The notes under the pieces are model-generated. The model had not been told where the DNA came from. It made no database searches and worked only from the letters and a program-made list of their open reading frames with translations. This document shows positions 1 through 11,596 of a stretch of DNA of 64,000 bases, piece after piece. The translations under genes and the position numbers were made by a program. How positions within the stretch are numbered: the stretch's first letter is position 1; each line of letters begins with the position of its first letter. The stretch comes from Escallonia rubra. Lineage: Eukaryota; Streptophyta; Magnoliopsida; Escalloniales; Escalloniaceae. Location: positions 310,001-374,000 of the forward strand of contig JAVXUO010002735.1 of the NCBI GenBank assembly GCA_033065855.1, read 5' to 3'.

Positions 1-2110
1 AGAAAAAGAAATAAACATTTATTATGCCAAGTGTCGAATCTCAATCACTTATCGTATAAATTTAGTGTATGGTGCACTACATGGTTGGAATATTTCGCTT
101 TCACTGCCCTACTGTGACGACCTATGCCCATGGCTTTAGCAAACAAAACGAGCCGCGATCCAATTTTCGTAAAATAGGAGAAAAACTTGAAAAACCCTAA
201 GTTCGATTCTATGAACTCAAATGACTAATCCCGCATGCGAAGGCTTAGATTTGGACTCGATGATTAATTATGTGAGAGGAAAGTATTAGGCACCTCATCA
301 CACCTTAACGGTCTCATATTTCTAAGTCAGCTTATTATAATGTTTTTTTAAAGAAGATGATAAAAGCACATTGTTAGGATCAAACGCTTACCAGTACACC
401 AAAAACAATTGCTGTTAGTAAGGGTTCAACTTTATTTCCTTATATTCTTGGTCCAGCAGTCAGCGCACCTGGCCGAATGCACAAGGGAGTAGATGGACGC
501 GGCCAACCTTCGATCTGCCAACACACTTAAATAACATATGGTGAGATTATACGGTGCAATGAAATAAGAGAATATAAATATGTTTGGCTTTGAATTTGAA
601 GAGGACGCACCCAAGTTGCCTTATTTGATGGAAATCGAAATCAGATCCAACATAGTTCTACATAACTCTGGAAAGGTGGCATTTCGAGCTTTGTACTCGG
701 ATTTAATATCAAACAACTGTTATGTTTTTAGCAAAATATTTGACATTTACATAAAAAATTGTAGTTATGAAGAAGCAAGAGATTCAATTAAACAGACTTT
801 TGAAAAAACGAACTTATAAAAACAAGGGTTCCCTAACACCAAATCATAAGCACAAATACTAAATCAAGGGAAAGGGAATTTAAGCACGTACAATAGAGTA
901 CTCATCAAGACAATTATATGATTTTTAATCACATAGCATGCTTGACACCAATAATAAAGGTAATACCATAGAGCATGTGAAGTATCAATAATTATATCAG
1001 TTCAAAGCAAGTTTAAAAGCCATAATGAAGAGATAAATGTAGTTCAAAGCAAGTTTAAAAGCCATAAAGATCGATCTTATGTTGAAAACCAAAAATGAGA
1101 TTAAGGCAGATTAGAAAGTATGCCCTTTTGGCCTTGTATATGATCTTTGATAGATTTGGCTCCTTCTTTAAAGTTGTAGCTCTTTTTTTTTTTTTTTAAG
1201 AAAAGAAAAACACGATTTAGGCCTTCGATTAGCCAGAATTCGATAGCGTATGATATGGAGTTACGGCTGTTTGAAGTTTGGATTTGTGTTAAACGTGGAA
1301 AGTCCAGATTTAGCATTTTAGGAGCTACTTTTGGAGTGGGATTCTAACAAGGTTGAACACTTGTGCATTCACCCCCTAAACCTAAGACATTAAATCATAG
1401 TTTTGGAGTGCTTAAAGGTTAAAAAAATTGACTCACAGTATCTTGGATATTCAAGAAAATATTAAATGTGTTAGATTCGGAACAATTGCGGTAATCCGAT
1501 ATTATCTCAATCACTAATTAACAAAATTAGGTTCATAATATGTCCATGGAAAGCTAACAAAAGACATTTCTAATGCTATTAAGAACGTGCAATAAATATT
1601 CAACATGGGCAAATTATTATTTAGTTAAGTGAACAATTGTGCCCGTGGACCAAAATTCGAGTCCAACCATGCGTAAACATCTAGGACGAGCATAAATTAT
1701 GATCTAAAACCTATAAAAAAACATACTAGAACATGCTAGAGATATATCCAAATGGAGTGATGGTGATGAGCTGATCATATATGCAAACCCTAAATAGATG
1801 CGACAATGCAAAAATTGGGTGTCTATATGCAGTGGGCCTCGTTGACGAAACTTGCATACAAGTGAATGTCAAAGCAAGAAAAAGATGCCCAGTTTTGCAA
1901 TGTACAATCTCAAACTCAAAAAGAGGCACAAGTATCTGGAACAGAGACGAGAGGCTAGAACACAAATTTCACATACCGGAACGATAACAAAAATAACTGG
2001 AACAGAATGAAACTAGAACAAGGATCGGAAAGACTAAAACTGAGATATGAGAGAGGTCGGACCTAGTACGAGGTTTCTTAAGGGCTAAAATCCCAGCATC
2101 CAACTCTGTA
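1..2110. other. AT-rich spacer, no gene recognised
   Basis: No open frame here shows a recognisable family, and the small ones (for example 580-819 on the plus strand) have no identifiable motif. There is a short T-run near 1185-1197 and a local direct repeat of about 25 bp at roughly 1001-1021 and 1041-1063. The first 330 bases vaguely resemble the inner end of a decayed LTR on the minus strand, which I could not confirm. Confidence 0.5.
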
Positions 2111-2119
2111 CAAGTCACA

Positions 2120-2990
2120 GTAAAAACAAGTGGTGTATGCTTTCAGGCAAATTCCAAGCACGGTAGAAGAGCAGCCCATTAAGCTGAGTTCTTCAAAGAT
2201 TTTTTCAACTTAACACCCATTGTTCGATCAGCAGAACACCATCAGTAGATGAAGAAACTGCCTTAAACACTGGTACTTCTCTCCATCCTATTAACAAAAG
2301 CAGTGACAGCAAAGGCTAACCTTACATAATTTGACTCTAAAGCTTCTTCCACGAAAATGAGTGCATGCAAAATGCAGGAGGATAGACCAATCATCCGTCG
2401 GAGTAGCTACAGAGCACCTGGTGAGCACCTGAGACCATAGAGGAAGAACAAAAGAGCAAGTAAATGATCTAATGGTTCCTGATTTACCAAGCATAACGGG
2501 CAAAGATCATCAGTAGTTACATTCCTCTCACATAATTAATGATGGTAACATCAGGGAAGGGAATTTGATGAAGAAGGATTGCTTATGGCCATGGACCTGA
2601 GAGGGGGAAGACTTAATTGACCAGTGCCCATAATGGTTGCTACTTTAGAACTCATATGGCTGGCAGCATCATAGATAATCCTCGGTCCATTTATGTGAAT
2701 AAGAGGACCCTCCATCATCCAGTATCTAACCATAAACCAGTTCTGTTTCCGTTGCCAATTGAGTACCTAATAAACGGTTGAATGATGGCTCTGAGCTCCA
2801 TCAATTTACACCAAGTCCATGAGAGTTTATCCGGAGGCTTAAAATCCCACAGGTTATGCCCCTTTAAGATATAAGTATTGCACGAAATCAGTCACAAAGG
2901 TTCCTTATTAGCAGCAAATTCCATGAATTTCTGAGCATTGTAGTTTGATTCCAACTGGATAGGCTCTTAAGGCCGAGACTGTTGGATTAT
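2120..2990 (-). pseudogene. LINE (non-LTR retrotransposon) C-terminal relic
   Basis: Minus-strand translation gives the C-terminal part of a plant LINE ORF2, the reverse transcriptase protein that copies the element at its target. Near 2790-2870 it reads KPPDKLSW followed by a conserved block with LMELR and SIGNGNRTGLW, which is the region upstream of the zinc-binding domain in plant LINEs. Near 2430-2510 it reads DDLCPLCLVNQEPLDHLL, matching the zf-RVT pattern CxxC..E...HLL. Several stops and frame changes break the reading frame, and neither the polymerase core nor the endonuclease is present here. It is a dead 3' remnant. I infer the family from these motifs only; lineage (L1 or other) is not resolved. 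Confidence 0.75.
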
Positions 2991-3109
2991 ATCGTTCATC
3001 TTGACCTCATAACCAAGACGCTTAGAATCTTAGAATAGCATAAACATGAGAAGAATGAGGTTCAAGCCCACCAGAATTGAAGGAAGACATGGATCATCAA
3101 AAGCCTTTT

Positions 3110-3523
3110 TTTTTTTTTTAAGAAGAACTCGAAGACGCAGAAGGGAACGTGTCCCCTTTGGTATCAATCTTCACTACTCTTCTCTATTCTTGATGATGAA
3201 TTAGATTTGGGTATTTTTTCTACTAGTCTAGGAGGCCGCCAAAATTATGATAACCTAGCCTCTAAGTAAAAAAAAAATTTATATAGAGAGACTAGTAAGA
3301 TCAATACTAGACTTGTCAAATCTCAACCATCAATCATAGTTAAGATACTAGGATCTATGAGCCTCTTATACACCATAAATAATGGTTGTATTGGATGCTA
3401 AAATTAAATAGGCTTATGATGTTATTTAGCCAATTTAAGTAATTAATGTCCATGTCAAAAAAGTGGTCAAAATTAGTATGACCCGTTGAGCCACTAATTG
3501 GATTGTACGCGTCGATTCCAACA
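3110..3523 (-). repeat. Decayed copia 3' LTR with polypurine tract
   Basis: Read on the minus strand, a purine-rich tract (GAAGTGGAAGACTG, about 3522-3535) is followed by TGTTGGAATC. This is the usual polypurine-tract/LTR junction of many plant copia elements. A TATA-like stretch (CTATATAAAT) lies about 240 bp into the LTR, near 3280. The pol relic ending near 3940 is in the same orientation, so this is the 3' LTR of that element. The far end is not defined; about 3110 is my estimate. Confidence 0.55.
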
Positions 3524-3939
3524 GTCTTCCACTTCACCAAGAGTTATACTTAGGTTAACCTCATAAGTTTTGACATAACAAAATTGAACAAAACATCCCC
3601 CAAGTTAAGCCAAATTTAACAAAAATACTAAAACCGAATCGAAAATAGTAATTATGTCTCTCAATGTCGTAGAACCGTTATCCGGTTACAATATTAGAAC
3701 TTTTGCCAAATATGACAGTCAAATAGCTTATAGACATGCACTGTATCGTTCTATAATAAATAACAATATTAACGAGTTTATGAGATCCTTACATGAATGT
3801 TTGTTTTAAATAATTCAAATGTGTACTTTAACAAGAAGTAACAAACCATAATCATATTATCAAGAATCTAAAGATAAGGTGACCATGTAAATAAATGCCT
3901 CAAATATAAAACCCATAATCTAAAAGCAAAGATATCAAA

Positions 3940-4734
3940 TATACCTATGGTGACAACATTTTCTCGAAAGAGGCTGAGTTATAAGCCTTTCATCATGGGA
4001 TCTTCTAACGTGGTGGTCGTACTGATATATTGAATAGACACTTTTGATTATGAATTCTTTGCCTCATAATAAGATACTTAATCTCGTTGTGCTTCATTCC
4101 ACCACTTGACTTGTTGTTCTTGAAAAATAAAACAATAGCATGATTGTCACAGGCGAAATGGTGTCGACCACTTTAAGTCCCGTAATGAAATTCCTCAACC
4201 ATACAATGTGACACAAAGCCTCAAACATGCCACGAACTCAGCCTCCATGGTGTGAGAAGCCATTACTGACTGCATGGCACTTATTCGTGAAACGAGTCCT
4301 CCTGTGTGCATGAAGACATAACATTGCCATATATTTCAGGGTTAAATCGGAATAACCAATAATTTCAAGGTTATCTGGCTTCCTATAGGTAAGCATGAAA
4401 TCCTTGGTACCTTGTAAGTAGCGCATAACTTTATTTGTTGCTTTCCAATGACCCATTCCTGGGTTTATTTGGTAGCGTGCAAGCATGCCAACAACATACA
4501 CTATACCTAGGCGAGTAGAGACTTGAGCATACATGAGACTCCCTACTGCTGAGGCATGTGCGAATACCCTCCATTTTGTCTAGCTCTAGTTGGTTGGTTC
4601 CTAGGACATTGTAGCAAACTGAATTTGTCACCCTTAACATATGCAAACCACTACTAGCAAACAAGATATCATCTACATACAAAACTAGAATAATAAACTT
4701 AATTCGACTGATCTTTAGGAATACACACTGGTTT
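3940..4734 (-). pseudogene. Ty1/copia pol relic, RT C-terminal half and RNase H
   Basis: This is the downstream half of a copia polyprotein gene on the minus strand. Just left of the CACTA insertion it encodes ISRIKFIILVLYVDDILFAS, which contains the YVDD catalytic motif of reverse transcriptase. Further on come YVVGMLARYQINPG and HWKATNKVMRYLQGTKD, the copia connection/RNase H region, and then ISAMQSVMASHTMEAEF near 4250. Frameshifts and stops occur throughout. The upstream half of the same gene resumes at 11597 on the far side of the CACTA element, so this was a single copia pol split by a later insertion. Confidence 0.85.
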
Positions 4735-5439
4735 CACTACAAGAAAAAAGGCTTTTAGTGACGGGGAGATCCGTCGCTAAAAACTTTTAGCGACAGACAC
4801 CCCGTCACTAAAAGTCTCTCGCCTATAACCCTGTCGCTAAAAGTTTTGCTACGGAATTTCAAAATCCATCGCCTAAAATTGGACCGTTAGCATGTATTTT
4901 CCGTATTTTAATTTATTTTCTTTTTTTGAAAATAATTTATTACGTTAAATATTTAGCGACGAAATTTCCATCGCTAAAAGTGAACTTTAAGTGACGGAAT
5001 TTCCATCGCTAAAAGTTTACCTTTAGGGATAAATTTATTCCGTCGTTAAAGCTCTTTAGTGACGGAATAAATATGTCGCTAAAAGTCAAACTATTTTTAA
5101 TTTTTTTTTATCTTTTTAATGCCCAAACCTGTAATTACAAATTCAAGTTCTCACCAAGACACAATCCAGCAAATGCACATTAGGGTTAAATAATTGATGA
5201 TCCATCAGCAATTATTTAACCTTAAAACAAACACAATATACAACTATATAACTTTAAAAAATGTATACTATAATCGAAAAATAAAATGTACATATAGTTC
5301 AGGAGGGCACGAGAGCCGAATACAATAGAGTAGGGGAGGGGAGGGGAGGGGAGTACAAGTCGGGAGGGCACGAGAGCAGGAATGGAGTACAAGCCAGAAG
5401 GGCACGAAAGGGGGCTCAGGGGTTGCCGAGTCTCAGATC

Positions 5440-5900
5440 TGGATCCTGCTGATCGTCCTCGTCCATGAGGGCACTCTGATCCGGATCCGACTCGACATGT
5501 CCAGCAGCAGTGCCCTGCGTGCAAAGTCACGGACGCATTAATCTCGATAGCAATCGTAATTCCAAGCGTTTAGTAAACGTATATAGTGTTTGTACCTGAT
5601 CATGCGCCCTGATCATCCCGAACACCTCCGTAGCAATGCGGCGGATCTCGTCCTCGTCTAACGGTCGCTGTGCAGTCGGTGCCTGTGTCTGTGGAGGGGC
5701 AGCGGGGGGTGGGGACGCTCCTATCACGACATGTGTAGTCGTGCTAGGCAGGCAGCGTATGCGGCCTTTCGGCCTATTGACGACCTCCGGTGTATCCAGT
5801 CATCGCTTCAATGCCCCAGTACTTGTACCCGTACTTGTGGACGCTGATGGCTGTCCGAACTGCTGCTCGGACCCCCTAATCTATTCATACGAGGCCTGCA
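5440..5900 (-). pseudogene. CACTA transposase-associated ORF, C-terminal relic
   Basis: Minus-strand frames here read NRPKGRIRCLPST, then a proline/alanine-rich stretch (PPPAAPPQTQAPTA), then DEDEIRRIATEVFGMIRAHDQ. The arrangement of a GR-rich motif, a proline-rich linker and a helical tail resembles the C-terminal end of plant Ptta/En/Spm transposase ORFs. At least one frameshift separates the first part from the second. The position inside a CACTA element supports the call, but the family assignment rests on short motifs. The catalytic TNPD-like gene is missing. Confidence 0.45.
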
Positions 5901-6018
5901 AAATAGTGATTTAAAGATTTGAAAACATTAACGTAAGAAACATTGAATACAAAGACAAAATTAAACAAATTGACTCGAACTTATATCGATCCATCGGGTA
6001 ATATCTGAAACATAGTCC

Positions 6019-6032
6019 CCCCCCCCCCCCGG
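6019..6032. repeat. C homopolymer run
   Basis: A run of about 14 C followed by GGGCCC inside the CACTA element. Such runs are error-prone in sequencing, so the exact length is uncertain. Confidence 0.7.
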
Positions 6033-6089
6033 GCCCAGTGCGCATTGTCCTTATCCTTCTTCAATGGACTTCGCAAAATAACAACGAAT

Positions 6090-6405
6090 ATTCCTAATTA
6101 GGGTTAGTTAGGGTTAATTAGGGTTTAGTTCGGATTTAGGGTTTAAGGTTTACGGTTTGGGGTTTGGGTTTAATTAATCTAATTAGGATTTAATAAGATA
6201 TGTTAGGGTTAATTAGTGTTAATTAGGAGTAATTAGGGCTAATTAGAAATTAATTGGGCTTATTAGTGTTAATTAGGACTAATTAGATCTAATTAGGGTT
6301 AATTGGGTTCTTAGGGTCAATTACGACTAATTAGGCCTCCTAGAGCTAATTAGGGTTAATTGGGTTCATTAGGGTTAATTAGGACTAATTAGGGCTAATT
6401 ATAGT
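6090..6405. repeat. Degenerate AATTAGGGTT minisatellite
   Basis: About 30 imperfect copies of a 10-12 base unit (AATTAGGGTT / AATTAGGACT / AATTAGGGCT). It resembles the plant telomere repeat TTTAGGG but has a different period. It lies inside the CACTA element and ends in the first copy of the direct repeat at 6384. Confidence 0.75.
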
Positions 6406-6475
6406 CAGTGGCGGAGCCAGGATTTCACCCCAAGGGGTGCTAAAAATATCGTGTTAACCTAATTAACCTAAGCAA
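6384..6475. repeat. Direct repeat copy 1 (GTGGCGGAGCCAGG)
   Basis: This copy contains CAGTGGCGGAGCCAGGATTT and GTTAACCTAATTAACCTAA and matches 7812-7905 almost base for base in the same orientation. The two copies bracket the captured gene fragment at 6589-6744. They could be ends of an inserted segment or a local duplication. Confidence 0.8.
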
Positions 6476-6588
6476 ATTACCTAAGGGCAGGGTTTTTGCA
6501 GGGTTTCAATCTACACCAATAGACACCCTTTAAGGTACATATCAAGATAGTCTAACCCACAGAGGCCAGAGATACAAGAAAAAGGGAA

Positions 6589-6744
6589 ATGGGTTCTCTG
6601 AGAATGGGAACAAAATTGGAAGAAGAAGATGAACATGAGCCAATATTGATGGAACAACCCTAGAGGTTTTGTATGTTCCCTTTTAGGTACCCCCAACTCT
6701 GGGAGATGTACAAGAAGGCTGAAGCCAGTTTTTGGCCCGGTAAG
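6589..6744 (+). pseudogene. RNR2: Captured N-terminal fragment of ribonucleotide reductase small subunit
   Basis: One continuous frame begins at ATG 6589 with MGSLRMGTKLEEEDEHEP, then ILMEQP, a TAG stop, then RFCMFPFRYPQLWEMYKKAE and ASFW. This is the start of plant ribonucleoside-diphosphate reductase small chain (R2), which makes deoxyribonucleotides for DNA synthesis. RFCMFPxxY..xWEMYKKAEASFW is the family's N-terminal signature. Homology ends abruptly after SFW, where R2 would continue TAEEVDLS. All iron-ligand and radical-tyrosine residues lie downstream and are absent. About 50 codons survive, with one in-frame stop, between two direct repeats inside a CACTA element, so I infer transposon-mediated capture. 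Confidence 0.85.
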
Positions 6745-7811
6745 TTACACACTTAGCCCAATATTGTGTGTGCATATATGGACGTGAACATTTAATTCTT
6801 AATTCTTGGTCATTGTTGATTCCTTTTTTTCCTAATTTGGGTCCTTTTTGCTATATTTGTGGTTGTTGCTGATGAAATTATTGACTTTCTGGTTAGATAA
6901 TTAATCTCTTTGGGTTGCTGGTGCAAATGATTACTACAGTTTATGGATATGGAGGGTTTTGTAGCTGGCCATTGCCAGTGAAAGGGAGGAGGGACACAAC
7001 AACTATTCTCTGAAAGTCAGTAGAATGATTCCATGCCTTTGAGAGATGGGGGGATTGCTTCCGTAAAAGATTTTCATTCTAGTGGTCAATCTAGCACGTT
7101 CCAATTTTGAGATGAGTCAGAGACAACATTATTTTATGCCTTGAACTTCATGACCAATATCTCAAGAGGCCCTGGTGCCAGGGTGTTGGCGTTGGCATGT
7201 TTGGAACCATGTTGTGTTGTGCCAATGTGCTATCATGGGTAGTTACAGTTTAATTTAAGGCATTGGATGCTTTGGTGGCGTGTTAGTCAGTAAGTCATTT
7301 TGGCCACTTAGCTGAAGATATGGGCATATAGATTCAGCCTGCTTTATTTGAAAATGAACATACGGGCCCAACCATCTAACTCGGAAACCAACATTTCCTC
7401 TATTATATCGAAGGGTAATTTGCTTAACAAACCATGTAAGGGTGGCAAGAAGGGTAAATTGTTTTACTTGCTTATGAGTGACAAAGGGCATCTCAAATGC
7501 TAGGATCATATTATTGGTTCTTGACTAGAATTTTAGATCTTAGCTAGCTTGTGTTTTTGTATTCTAATTCCTATCTCCTTCTTGTTTTTTGGTTTTAGCT
7601 GGACTGCTTGATGGTTTTGGGTGGTGCAAATCTTGAAGTTACCTAGACGTTGAAATTTCTTATAATATTATAAGCTCAACTTGTAAAAATCCTTGAGATC
7701 TTCGGTTCGGGGTTGACTCCGGTGTCAGGCCTCAAAGAATTGATTCGACGTGGATATTCTTAGGCCAGACATGGACGCACTACTTTTGACTAGCCCAGAG
7801 AGGTGTGGTCA
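6745..7811. other. Interior of CACTA, no gene recognised
   Basis: Unique-looking sequence between the captured RNR2 fragment and the second direct repeat. Small frames are present without a recognisable motif. It may include intron or flanking sequence captured with the gene fragment. Confidence 0.5.
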
Positions 7812-7905
7812 GGACTAATTAAGGCTAGTTATAGCCAGTGGCGGAGCCAGGATTTCACCCCAGGGGGTGCTAAAAATATCGCGTTAACCTAATTAACCTA
7901 ATTAA
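7812..7905. repeat. Direct repeat copy 2 (GTGGCGGAGCCAGG)
   Basis: This is the second copy of the block at 6384-6475, in the same orientation and about 1.43 kb away, with few mismatches (CCAAGG versus CCAGGG, CGTG versus CGCG). Confidence 0.8.
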
Positions 7906-8149
7906 CCTAATTTCAACCCACCATTCAACTACATCACATATATCTCAATCCAATTGGGTCACATCCTCCATTAACAATCTCAATTCTCAAATACTCAATG
8001 CACAATCAAGAATCTTAATTCTCAAATGCTCAATGCACAGTTAACAAAATTATATAAATAATAAAAATTGATATAAAGAAGTCTAATAATTAGAACTGTC
8101 AATTACAAAGAATGAAGAGTCTATATCGTATCATCCCAGTAAATTATTG

Positions 8150-9515
8150 TTGCTGAGGAAAGAGGGTTCGTTGCCACGTGGAGGTGCCACAAAAGATGCA
8201 GTCTGAATCAGCTTCCAAGTAGGCAAAGTGGGAGACAACAAGGATGGAGTAAGGGCTGAGAGCAAGGCTCCCCAGGCAGATCGCGAGGGCTGGTAGCGCC
8301 GCGCAGGCAGGGTGACGACGAACAGGGCCGGCAATCGACAGTTCGAGTCAAGGGTGCAGTGTCAAAGGTCCGATGTCAAGAGTCCAAATGTATTTCTCTC
8401 ACTAGAAATCCAGAGAGAATAAGTTTTAGAGAGAGAAAGTGAAAATGTCAAATGAGAGAGAAGTGTGTTCAAAATGAGCTCCAAAGTCTACTATTTATAG
8501 GGAAACGTGTGCATGTGTCATCAGTTGACACATGTCGTCCCCTGGGAGTGACACGTCGCCGGTGGGGGTCCCAAAGTATTGATTCTCTGTTGGACTGCCA
8601 GTCCCCGAGTTCGTGTTGCCCTGCCCTTGCAGCATCTATCTGCCTGTCTGAGGAGACTGACCATGCTGCGGTAGCATGATCAGAGTAGCCCGTTGCCCCA
8701 ACCTCCAGTCCAAGCCCTTACTGAATCCCACGAGATGCGTCAAGAGATGTGCGGAGATCCTGACAATGGCGAGGGTTGTCCCAATAGCCAACTGTCAGGC
8801 GGGCTAGGCGCGATGCCCTCCGAGGACCTATGTTGCCAAGGAAAGAGGGTTCGTTACCACGTGGAGGTGCCACAAATGATGCAGTCTGAATCATCTTCCA
8901 AGTAGGCAAAGTGGGAGACAGCAAGGATGGAGTAAGGGCTGAGAGCAAGGCTTCCGAGGCAGGTCGCGAGGGCTGGCAGCGCCGCGCAGGCAGGGTGACG
9001 ACGAACAGGGCCAGCAGTCGACAGTCCGAGTCAAGGGTGCAGCGTCAAGGGTCCGATGTCAGGAGTCCAAATGTATTTCTCTCACTAGAAATCCAGAGAG
9101 AATAAGTTTTAGAGAGAGAAAGTGAAAATGTCAAATGAGAGAGAAGTGTGTTCAAAATGAGCTCCAAAGTCCACTATTTATAGGGAAAAGTGTGCATGTG
9201 TCATCAGTTGACACGTGTCATCCCCTGGGAGTGACACGTCACCAGTGGGGGTCCCAAAGTATTGATTCTCTGTTGGACTTCCAGTCCCCGAGTTCGTGTT
9301 GCCCTGCCCTTGCAGCATCTCTCTGACTGTCTGAGGAGACTGACCATGCTGCGGTAGCATGATCAGAGTAGCCCGTTGCCCCAGCCTCCAGTCCAAGCCC
9401 TTACTGAATCCCACGAGATGCGTCAAGAGACGCGTGGAGATCCTGACAACGGCGAGGGTTGCCCCAGTAGCCAACTGTCAGGCGGGCTAGGTGCGATGCC
9501 CTCCGAGGACCTGCT
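8150..9515. repeat. 683-bp tandem duplication with minus-strand TATA box
   Basis: Two tandem copies with a period of about 683 bp (GAAAGAGGGTTCG recurs at about 8158 and 8841). Each holds, on the minus strand, a CCTATAAATAG TATA box (about 8491-8501 and 9174-9184). Downstream in minus sense is a CT-rich stretch with TTTCTCTCTCTAAAAC, which looks like an LTR-type core promoter and leader. The small frames in the two copies are paralogous shadows. I infer a duplicated promoter-bearing segment, perhaps from an LTR, inside the CACTA. Confidence 0.7.
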
Positions 9516-9734
9516 CCCGTCCCGGAGTGACCCGGGGGTCATTGCCCTAGCAGTGTCGATGATTAATGGTAACATGAGCGGCCATGCTCATAGCTCAATG
9601 CTCAGAGTCCATGGCGAGGGGTCCTCGTGCCGGAGCACTACAAGCGGAGCCCCCCGTGAGTCTGTCGGGTGATTGTGTCGACAATGGCCTTAGGGCTGTG
9701 AGCCCATCCTTGTTGCGAAGACCGGAGCCTCCTG

Positions 9735-9892
9735 TTGATTGTGCCCGCGAGTGCCGGAGCCCGTCGGTTGATTGTGCCCGCGAGGGCCAGAGCCCCCAGT
9801 TGAGTGTGCCGGCGAGGGCCGGAGCACGTCGATTGATTGTGCTGGCGAAGGCCGGAGCCCCCGGTTGAGTGTGCCGACGAGGGCCTTAGGGT
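9735..9892. repeat. 33-bp GC-rich minisatellite
   Basis: About five copies of a 32-33 bp unit (TTGATTGTGCCCGCGAGGGC CGGAGCC type) inside the CACTA element, much more GC-rich than its surroundings. Confidence 0.75.
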
Positions 9893-10103
9893 TGTGAGCC
9901 TATCCCGCCGCGAGGGCCGGAGCGGCGACGAGTGTCGCGGAATGGTACCAAGATGCCGATGCGCGTCCGTGCGTGACGGTTGTTGCGGCAACGATGTGCG
10001 GGCGACAACATGCGTCTCGCGACCACTGGTGATGAGTGAGCATTACAGAATGCGTTGAGTGAGATGATAGCAGCGGCAAACAGGTTCCCTCCCCCAAAGA
10101 CAG

Positions 10104-10225
10104 GGGTGGCCGACCCCCTTCCAAGGAGGGTGGCCGACCCCCTTCTCAAGGGTGTGGCCGACCCCTTTTTTAGAGAGGTGACCGACCACCTTCTCAAGGG
10201 GGTGGCCGACCCCTCGGGGGGAATC
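10104..10225. repeat. 24-bp minisatellite encoding an 8-residue repeat
   Basis: Five copies of a 24-bp unit around GGTGGCCGACCCCCTT. Read on the plus strand it gives VADPLLKG-like octapeptides. The period is a multiple of three, so several frames stay open; I do not call a gene. Confidence 0.75.
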
Positions 10226-10626
10226 TGCACTTTTAGTTTGATCAACGTCCTGATGCTCGAGGCACGGAGCGCTTTGACCGACTAATGATGTTGAGCAATT
10301 TTGACTGACAAGCGGGTGACGTGTCGTGCAATAGGGGTCCCTTAGCGGGCCCTGGGGTGCGGTCCGAATAGGTTGTGAACAATTATAAACAAAATTTTTT
10401 CACTAAAAACAATTGTGACTACGAGATTATTTAAAGGTGTAGACAATGACTACATACAACGTCCCTTTTACTTGGACGGTGGCATTAAGGAGGAAGAAAT
10501 TCTCTCAAAGAAAAAGAAAAAAAATAGAAAAACTTACGTGTGGCTCAGCCCATTTAAAAGCAAAAAACATGTGCAGCGTCGTCTCAGTCAATTCAAATTA
10601 TTAACCTTATTTTGGTCACAAGTCCG

Positions 10627-10631
<5 letters not shown>

Positions 10632-10703
<72 letters not shown>
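10632..10703. repeat. (CA)n(TA)n microsatellite
   Basis: About 21 CA units pass directly into about 15 TA units. The His-Thr and Ile-Tyr frames it creates are artefacts. Confidence 0.95.
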
Positions 10704-10705
<2 letters not shown>

Positions 10706-11596
10706 TTCACCATTACTACCGTGTGAACCCGGTTCAACTGATAATATCACCAGTATTCAACCATGGTCGTAATGCACGCCATGAAATCGTTCATTTTAAA
10801 GGTTAAAAATCTCTTGAAGTTCATAGCTGTTGACCAATTCAAGCCCACATACTCCCCTATGTTGCCCTTACAGAAACAAAACCCTTAAGTAAGATTACAC
10901 GTAGAATCAACATGCATGACCATTTCAAGGTGATTAGCCCATCTAAGTCCATGATCAAGACTCGAGTTGAGCTATAAATACTTCAAGCCCCTACATATGC
11001 TGTCACACACATTTCAAGCAGCAAAAGCTACTCAGCAGAAGCTACAATGCACAATCTCGTAGTCATAAATTCTCAATGCTCAATGCAAGGTTTAAAGATT
11101 TAATAATATAACAACTAACAAAAACATGCATTAAACAAAATTAGGGCAATGGACATACAGATCTTGAGGTGGGTGCGGCGGCGTTGGTGGCGCAGTGGCA
11201 GTGGAGGGCTTGGTGGCGCTGCGTTAGGGGGGGGGATGGGGGTGTCGACGTAGGTGGGTCGCCGTAGAGGGGGGTCGCCGGAGGGGAGAATGCCGGTGGG
11301 TGGGTGAGAGATAAGAGAGAGAAACGGGGAGAGAGAAAGAAATAAGATCTGTCTGTTTTAAGGTGGGACTTTTAGCGACGGAATATTCCGTTGGTAAAAG
11401 TCTTATTTTAAACACTTTTACAGACATAATTTTTAGCGATGATCGTATTCCGTCGCTAAAAAAATAAAAAAAAACCTCGAATATTATAAATTTTCTAAAA
11501 ACTTTTTAGCGACGGTACTTCCGCCGCTAAACGTCCGTGGTAAAAGTCCATCGGCCTGTCGGTAAAAATTTTTAACGACGGACTTTTCTTGTAGTG

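Larger units (their letters stand above)
4735..11596. mobile_element. CACTA (En/Spm-type) DNA transposon, decayed and re-invaded
   Basis: The left end is CACTACAAGAAAAAAGGC at 4735 and the right end is the inverted form, ACTTTTCTTGTAGTG, ending at 11596. Both ends carry subterminal copies of a TTTTAGCGACGG motif in both orientations (about 4750-5090 and 11365-11580), the structure used by CACTA transposases. Flanks are TTT on the left and TT on the right. The interrupted copia frame aligns to the usual family spacing if the target was TTT and one base was later lost. No intact transposase remains. The interior holds a transposase-tail relic, a captured host-gene fragment, tandem duplications and microsatellites. 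Confidence 0.88.

Noticed and set aside
1-330. Possible LTR fragment on the minus strand at the left edge
   Set aside because: Only a weak resemblance to LTR inner ends (GGTGCCTAATAC); no border, primer site or partner seen.
10415-10806. Frames with His-Thr and Ile-Tyr repeats
   Set aside because: Translation of the (CA)n(TA)n microsatellite.
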